From: RYN-431 sp036388295
GTDB lineage: Bacteria; Planctomycetota; Phycisphaerae; Tepidisphaerales; Tepidisphaeraceae
Reading direction: 5' to 3'
NCBI GenBank assembly: GCA_036388295.1
Contig: DASVSC010000027.1
Span: 1 to 25,711, forward strand
DNA: 25,711 bases
Positions 21,001 through 25,711 of this stretch are shown piece by piece. Both the position numbers and the translations under genes were made by a program. Each line of letters begins with the position of its first letter. The stretch's first letter is position 1. The notes under the pieces were generated by a model. That model ran no database searches. It saw only the letters and a program-made list of their open reading frames with translations, and was not told where the DNA came from.

Positions 21001-23952
21001 TTATGCCCGGATGCAATCGTCGGTGACCAGCGCGGCGGGGTCGCCGTACGACGCCGGCACGCCGGGGGCGGTCACCGGTTCGCCGGCTTTCTCCTTCGCC
21101 GCCACGGCCAAGTTGAGTTCCAGCAATTGGGCGAGCAGGTCTTTTTTGGCGCCGAACCCGTACGCCGCCAGTACGGCCGCGTCGAGAGCGGCGTGGGCGT
21201 CCTTCAACGGGTGCTTGCCCGGCAGTTCCAGTGTGCGATAGACAGCCCGCAGCCCGCCGGTCGTCACCGCCAGCGCCTCCGCCCGCACCCGCCGCACCGC
21301 CACCGCCGCCGCAGCGACCGCGTCGATCTGCTTCTTCGTGGGGGATTGGGGCCAGGGGAAGGTGTCGAAGACGGATTCAGGCGTATAACGAGGATCACTC
21401 TTAAAGTTCGAACATTTCGCCCAAAACCAATGGGTGTGAAGAGGAGATTGGATTATCCCGAAGCTGTAATCGTCCTCGAACGCAAAGGCCTCGAGCGTTT
21501 TGTCAGGCCGAATGACCGGATCAAGAAAACAGAAAATCGGGCGTTTAGTTAGTTCGACGCAAGCAAAATAGCGTGACAACCTTGATGTGTTATCGACGAG
21601 TTCCGGGCGACAGCGGAAGTGGCGCCACCACGAGTTGAGCCAAGACTGATCTTGACCCGTATTCTTCTTTGTCTTCACGCGTTCCGCCGCTGCGAGTTTG
21701 GCAATGTGAGGCAGCACATCCTTTTGGAGTTTCGCGAAAGGCAACCTGAACGATTGAGCGGCGACGATGTCGCGTTCTTGGAAGTCAATGATCCACTCGT
21801 CTGGCTTCCCTTGCGTAAGCATCACCTGTCCGACCAAAAAGGGATGTACCACTTCAGCGTTACGCTGATCAGCTGCAATCATGCGGCGGGCGTCGTCAAC
21901 AGTAACTCTGTAGCCCTGATGTCGCGGATACTGTCCGTTAAAAACGCGTTGGGGCTTCGAGCTCGAAGACAGAATCGCGGCCGCTGCCGTATCTGTGTTA
22001 TCCGAGAGCGAGGGGCTAATTGAGGCTGCATCGCGAAACGCCAGTTCGTAGTGCTTGACTGATGGACCACCTTTAACAGTACGTTTTCGGTGACTTGGGG
22101 TCGTCGCATACCACAACCGCCTTTTCGAAGGCAGGAGTCCGCTGGAGAGCGTTTTAGACCAATTCACGATCGACACATGAACATTTGCTTCGCCTGACCA
22201 TGGCTGATTATCCACTGCCTCAATGATCGTCCCTGTTTTAACAACGCGATCGAGTCCACCGACGCGAGACTGATTGTTGCGAATGTTCTGCGTACCGACG
22301 AGCCCAGCTCGGCCAGCAAATCGATTTGTGACCGTGCATTCCGGCAAATGGTCGTTCGCCCGGCGAAACCAGTAGACGCAGTAGTCCGCCATTCCAGGAA
22401 TGTCGGCGTAGAGCTTCCGTAACGCGTTGACATAGTCGGTGCCGCGTTCAGGCTTCAGAAGCTTTGCTCCGAGAAATGGCGGATTCCCAATAATTACGTC
22501 CGCCGCCGGCCACGGCGTCTGGATCGACATCGTCTTGCCGTCGACGGTCGTCTGCGTCATCAGCGCATCACCGATATGAAAATTCGCGTCGAGGTTATCC
22601 AGCGGTAGATCGGGCTCATCAAGGATGTGGAGCTCTTCGATGGCAAGTTTGCGGCCAAGCATAAGCGTGATCTTCGCCAGTTCGACGGCAAACGGGTTGA
22701 TGTCCATGCCGTAGAACTGTCTGGCATTAACGTGAGCGAACGAAACGGGCGCAATGGAAAATTCGGAACCCAGGCGTTCGCGAATGCGGGTTTCGAGGCG
22801 TTTCATCTCGCGGTAAGCGAGGTAGAGGAAGTTCCCGCTGCCGCAGGCGGGGTCGAGCACGCGAAGCGTAGCAATGCGTTCGAGGAGTCCGTTGAGGTCT
22901 TTAGCCGTCTTGGCACGCGCGATGGCTTCGGCCCACGGGTCGGAAATCGTCGGTTTGACGATCTTCATGATGTCTTCGGCGCTGGTGAAGTGCGCGCCGA
23001 AGGCGTGGCGTTCTTCGGCCCCCATGCTGTCCTGGAAGATCGCGCCGAAGATTTCGGGCTCGACCTTCGACCAATCGCTTTGAATCGCGCCAAATAGGCT
23101 GCCGCCGTTGCCGCGGAGCTGGGCGAGTTCGTCGGGGTAGAGTTCGACGCGGGCGGGGTGGGCGAAGACGCCGCCGTTGAAATAGCGCACGCCCTTGTAC
23201 CGGCCGCCAGTGACCGGCGGGTTGGTGTTCATCGCCTCGAACAGGCCGCCGAGCTTGTCAAAGCTGTCGCTCGGCTCCTGACATTCCTCGATGAGCTTGG
23301 AGAACATGTAGCGCGGCAGCAGGCCGATGTCTTCGGCGAACATGGCAATCATGCTTTGCAGGACGAACCGCTGGGCGAGATCGCGCTCCACGCCGCGTGT
23401 GATCATCTTGGTGAAGCAGGCGGCGAGCTTGTCGGCGGCCTCGCGGGTGACCTTTTCGCGGTCGTTGCCGAAGGTCGGGGCTTCATTCGTCGGGAACAGG
23501 AACGCCAGCGGGCCCCATTTGGTCGGCAAATCGACCAGGGCGACCTTGTCCTTCGGGCTGTACAGCTGGTTGTTGAAGTCGTAGACCCAGAACTCGTCGA
23601 AGTTGCACAGCACCACGTACTTCGGGCGGCCGGGGGCGATGTGGGTCCAGTAGTCGAACGCCTGCTGGCGGTGTTTGGCCAAGTCGGCCCCGCGTTTCTT
23701 CATCTCGATCAGGACGACGGGCTTCCAGACGTAGTCGGCGAAACTGGTCTTCTTGTGGTCATTGGAAAGCTGCTTGATGCGGTCTTCAAAGACGCCGCCG
23801 ACGTCGCGTGCGCCTTTCTGCCCGAAGGCGATAAACAGTCGCTCGATGAAGGTTTGGGCCTCGCCTTTTTCGTCGCCGGTGATGTGAACGGCGGACCAGT
23901 TGACGAACTCCTGCAGGCGCGATTCTCGCCATTGGTGTGAAGTAGACTCCAT
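21001..23952 (-). CDS. MmeI-like type IIL restriction-methyltransferase
   Basis: A 983-residue single-chain enzyme with MmeI-family layout. The N-terminal nuclease has Asp73 and EMK (Glu83, Lys85), the same D-x9-ExK spacing as MmeI, in LIEMKKRGADL. A helical connector follows. The adenine-N6 methyltransferase has motif I DPACGSGNF (367-375) and motif IV NPPF (490-493). A target-recognition domain and C-terminal tail end the protein. Such enzymes cut a short distance from the site and modify one strand, so no separate methylase is needed, and none is seen. ATG at 23952 is used; an in-frame start at 24093 would read through the rho terminator hairpin. Base composition drops in the TRD half (about 21380-22450), suggesting exchange of the specificity region. 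No frameshift is seen. Confidence 0.87.
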   Translation of the reverse strand: MESTSHQWRESRLQEFVNWSAVHITGDEKGEAQTFIERLFIAFGQKGARDVGGVFEDRIKQLSNDHKKTSFADYVWKPVVLIEMKKRGADLAKHRQQAFDYWTHIAPGRPKYVVLCNFDEFWVYDFNNQLYSPKDKVALVDLPTKWGPLAFLFPTNEAPTFGNDREKVTREAADKLAACFTKMITRGVERDLAQRFVLQSMIAMFAEDIGLLPRYMFSKLIEECQEPSDSFDKLGGLFEAMNTNPPVTGGRYKGVRYFNGGVFAHPARVELYPDELAQLRGNGGSLFGAIQSDWSKVEPEIFGAIFQDSMGAEERHAFGAHFTSAEDIMKIVKPTISDPWAEAIARAKTAKDLNGLLERIATLRVLDPACGSGNFLYLAYREMKRLETRIRERLGSEFSIAPVSFAHVNARQFYGMDINPFAVELAKITLMLGRKLAIEELHILDEPDLPLDNLDANFHIGDALMTQTTVDGKTMSIQTPWPAADVIIGNPPFLGAKLLKPERGTDYVNALRKLYADIPGMADYCVYWFRRANDHLPECTVTNRFAGRAGLVGTQNIRNNQSRVGGLDRVVKTGTIIEAVDNQPWSGEANVHVSIVNWSKTLSSGLLPSKRRLWYATTPSHRKRTVKGGPSVKHYELAFRDAASISPSLSDNTDTAAAAILSSSSKPQRVFNGQYPRHQGYRVTVDDARRMIAADQRNAEVVHPFLVGQVMLTQGKPDEWIIDFQERDIVAAQSFRLPFAKLQKDVLPHIAKLAAAERVKTKKNTGQDQSWLNSWWRHFRCRPELVDNTSRLSRYFACVELTKRPIFCFLDPVIRPDKTLEAFAFEDDYSFGIIQSPLHTHWFWAKCSNFKSDPRYTPESVFDTFPWPQSPTKKQIDAVAAAAVAVRRVRAEALAVTTGGLRAVYRTLELPGKHPLKDAHAALDAAVLAAYGFGAKKDLLAQLLELNLAVAAKEKAGEPVTAPGVPASYGDPAALVTDDCIRA

Positions 23953-24022
23953 GGGTAGGCCGGAAGATAACTTCGCCGGATCAATCTGGCGACAGCGTGT
24001 CTGATCTGGCCTGGCCGATGGG

Positions 24023-24062
24023 AAAACGAGCGACCGCGACCGAGTATGCTCGGTCGCGGTCG
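24023..24062 (-). terminator. Intrinsic-type terminator downstream of rho
   Basis: On the minus strand a perfect 14-bp stem (24062-24049 with 24044-24031; CGACCGCGACCGAG and its complement) with a 4-nt loop is followed by CTCG and then TTTT (24026-24023). It lies 48 bp past the rho stop codon and upstream of the methyltransferase gene, so it separates the two units. The U-run is short and starts 4 nt after the stem. Confidence 0.65.
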
Positions 24063-24109
24063 TCGGGGGTACGGTCACGGGGGCCGAACTCAAGCGGCCG
24101 GTCTTATTA

Positions 24110-25690
24110 TCAGTCCAGGTTCATCTGCATCAGGAACTGCGCATTGCTCGGCACCTTTTCCAGACGGCCCTTGAGCAGTTCGACGCCTTCGACCGGGTTC
24201 ATGTCGCTCAGGACGCGGCGGAGGCGGTAAACCAGTTCCATCTCCTTCGGGTCGAGCAGCAATTCCTCGCGGCGGGTGCCGCTGCCGTTGACGTCGATGG
24301 CGGGGTAAACGCGTTTGTCGACCAGACGGCGGTCCAGGTGCAGTTCGGCGTTGCCGGTGCCCTTGAACTCTTCGAAGATCACTTCGTCCATCTTGCTGCC
24401 GGTGTCGATCAGGGCAGTGCTGAGAATCGTCAGGCTGCCGCCGTTTTCGATGGCGCGGGCGGCGCCGAAGAAGCGCTTCGGCTTCTGCAGGGCGTTGGCG
24501 TCCACGCCGCCGGTGAGGATCTTGCCGCTGTGCGGGACTTCGGTGTTGTACGCCCGGGCCAGGCGGGTGATGGAGTCGAGCAGGATGACGACGTCTTTGC
24601 CGAACTCGACGAAGCGCTTGGCCTTTTCGATGACCATTTCCGCCACCTGCACGTGACGGCTGGCGGGCTCGTCGAAGGTGCTGCTGACGACCTCGGCGAC
24701 GGTATTGCGCTTGAAGTCGGTCACTTCTTCCGGCCGCTCGTCGATCAGGACGACGAACAGCATCACTTCCGGATGGTTCTTGCTGATCGAGTTGGCGATC
24801 TTCTGCATCAGCACCGTTTTGCCGGTGCGCGGCGGCGCGACGATCAGCATGCGCTGGCCCTTGCCGACCGGGGTGACCAGGTCGACGATGCGCATGTTCA
24901 GTTCTTTAGGCTCGTCGGGCCGTTCCAGCACCAGGCGCTTCTGCGGGTGGATGGGGAGCAGGTCTTCGAAGTTGGTGATTTCGGTGATGCGCTCGGGGTC
25001 TTCGCCGTTGATGGCTTCGACGCGCAGGAGCGCGAAGTAACGCTCCGATTCCTTCGGCGGACGGATCTGGCCCTGCACGACGTGGCCGTTGCGCAAGCCG
25101 AAGCGGCGGATCTGGCTGGGGCTGATGTAGATGTCGTCGGGGCAGGGAATGTAGTTGTATTCGGGGCTGCGCAGGAAACCGAAGCCGTCGGGCAGGATTT
25201 CCAGCACGCCTTCGCCGAACATCATGCCGTTCTGGCGGACGCGGCTGCGGAGGATCTGGAAGATCAGGTCCTGTTTTTTCAGGCCGATGTAGTCCTGGAT
25301 GCCCTCTTCCTGCGCGATCTTGTGCAGGGCGGTGACTTCCATCTGCTGCAGGTCTTTGATGTAAAGCTTCTGCTGCTTGACGGCTTCGTACTTGGCGTTG
25401 GTTTCGGAGTCGATCTGGGCGACGTCCTCGCCGGTGTTGCCGTTGCCGGAGTTATTCGTGGGGGCGTGACCGGGCGCACTGCCGTTGGCGTTGCCGTCGG
25501 CGTCGCGGCTGGGCCGTTCGGCCTGCGGCTCGGCGGGCTTTTCGGTGACGGGAGCCGCGGCCGGCGCTTGCGGCATGCTGGGGGCTTCGGCGACGGCGGT
25601 GCCGGTGTTGCCGGCGTTAATGTCTTCGGCCGGTTCATGGACCGACGGGGTGGCGGGCTGGGTACGACGCGGGCGGGTCATCTTGGCCAT
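24110..25690 (-). CDS. rho: Transcription termination factor Rho
   Basis: A 526-residue RNA-dependent hexameric ATPase that ends transcription. Residues 1-95 are a low-complexity Ala/Pro/Asn/Gly-rich extension, absent from E. coli Rho. Then come the Rho N-terminal helical domain (MEVTALHKIAQEEGI), the OB-fold RNA-binding domain (ILPDGFGFLRSPEYNY) and the ATPase core with Walker A APPRTGKT (285-292), DERPEEVTDF (catalytic glutamate region), Walker B VVILLDSITRLARAYN, and GALTGGVDANAL-like Q/R-loop sequence (KILTGGVDANALQKPKRFFG). The ATG at 25690 is preceded by GGAGAG about 10 nt upstream; ATG at codon 4 is an alternative. Any promoter lies beyond the window. An intrinsic terminator follows at 24023-24062. 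Confidence 0.97.
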   Translation of the reverse strand: MAKMTRPRRTQPATPSVHEPAEDINAGNTGTAVAEAPSMPQAPAAAPVTEKPAEPQAERPSRDADGNANGSAPGHAPTNNSGNGNTGEDVAQIDSETNAKYEAVKQQKLYIKDLQQMEVTALHKIAQEEGIQDYIGLKKQDLIFQILRSRVRQNGMMFGEGVLEILPDGFGFLRSPEYNYIPCPDDIYISPSQIRRFGLRNGHVVQGQIRPPKESERYFALLRVEAINGEDPERITEITNFEDLLPIHPQKRLVLERPDEPKELNMRIVDLVTPVGKGQRMLIVAPPRTGKTVLMQKIANSISKNHPEVMLFVVLIDERPEEVTDFKRNTVAEVVSSTFDEPASRHVQVAEMVIEKAKRFVEFGKDVVILLDSITRLARAYNTEVPHSGKILTGGVDANALQKPKRFFGAARAIENGGSLTILSTALIDTGSKMDEVIFEEFKGTGNAELHLDRRLVDKRVYPAIDVNGSGTRREELLLDPKEMELVYRLRRVLSDMNPVEGVELLKGRLEKVPSNAQFLMQMNLD

Positions 25691-25711
25691 GGCGGCTGCT
25701 CTCCGAAATGC

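Noticed and set aside
23952..24093. Upstream start (24093) for the restriction-methyltransferase, adding 47 residues
   Set aside because: The extra residues would be encoded by the rho terminator hairpin and show no similarity to MmeI-type N-termini, whose conserved part begins after 23952.

Overview
This is a GC-rich window (roughly 60-65% G+C outside a few islands) of bacterial chromosome. The organism looks like a planctomycete, possibly of the Phycisphaerae type. That is an inference from the high GC, the mixture of genes, Rho with a long low-complexity N-terminal extension, and the many short palindromic intergenic elements; no rRNA or other phylogenetic marker is present, so the assignment is tentative. 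I saw no tRNA, rRNA, CRISPR array or transposase. No gene-free stretch exceeds 300 bases; the widest are 1936-2196, 4259-4459, 12484-12775, 16591-16798 and 18336-18595, and each holds dyads, promoters or repeats listed below.

Layout. (1) 128-1935: a ring-cleaving-dioxygenase-type VOC protein and an alpha/beta-hydrolase, the MhqO/MhqD pairing known from quinone-stress operons, behind a consensus sigma-70 promoter overlapped by a perfect 10-bp dyad. (2) 2197-3222: a GH clan A-like TIM-barrel protein with its own promoter. (3) 3242-16590: a purine-degradation island. It holds xdhC (minus strand) and, on the plus strand, adenine deaminase, (S)-ureidoglycine aminohydrolase, a divergent ketol-acid reductoisomerase (KARI) paralogue, allantoate amidohydrolase, OHCU decarboxylase, uricase, HIU hydrolase, allantoinase and the two xanthine dehydrogenase subunits. 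Together they give adenine -> hypoxanthine -> xanthine -> urate -> HIU -> OHCU -> allantoin -> allantoate -> ureidoglycine -> ureidoglycolate. (4) 16799-18335: a TerC-family membrane protein and a PtsN-like EIIA protein. (5) 18596-25690, all minus strand: rho, a MmeI-like type IIL restriction-methyltransferase, an ECF sigma factor with its overlapping anti-sigma factor, and a YcgR-like PilZ protein.

The most interesting gene is the KARI-like one (7140-8108). It is a clear IlvC homologue embedded between two late ureide-pathway genes. By motif alignment it has lost the lysine of the usual PKGPG motif and both glutamates of the second metal site, and its cofactor loop is altered. No ureidoglycolate-consuming enzyme of a known family is in the window, so this protein is a candidate for a new late step: oxidation of ureidoglycolate, or reduction of tartronate semialdehyde, which is the desmethyl analogue of the KARI substrate.

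The second theme is intergenic repeats. At least seven families of short dyads and 7-10-bp tandem repeats arranged as inverted arms fill nearly every spacer wider than about 50 bp. One family (CCCTCTCCC...GGGAGAGGG) forms the last codons and stop of three different genes (xdhC, allantoinase, xdh large subunit), in the same frame and orientation, and paired inverted copies flank xdhAB on both sides.
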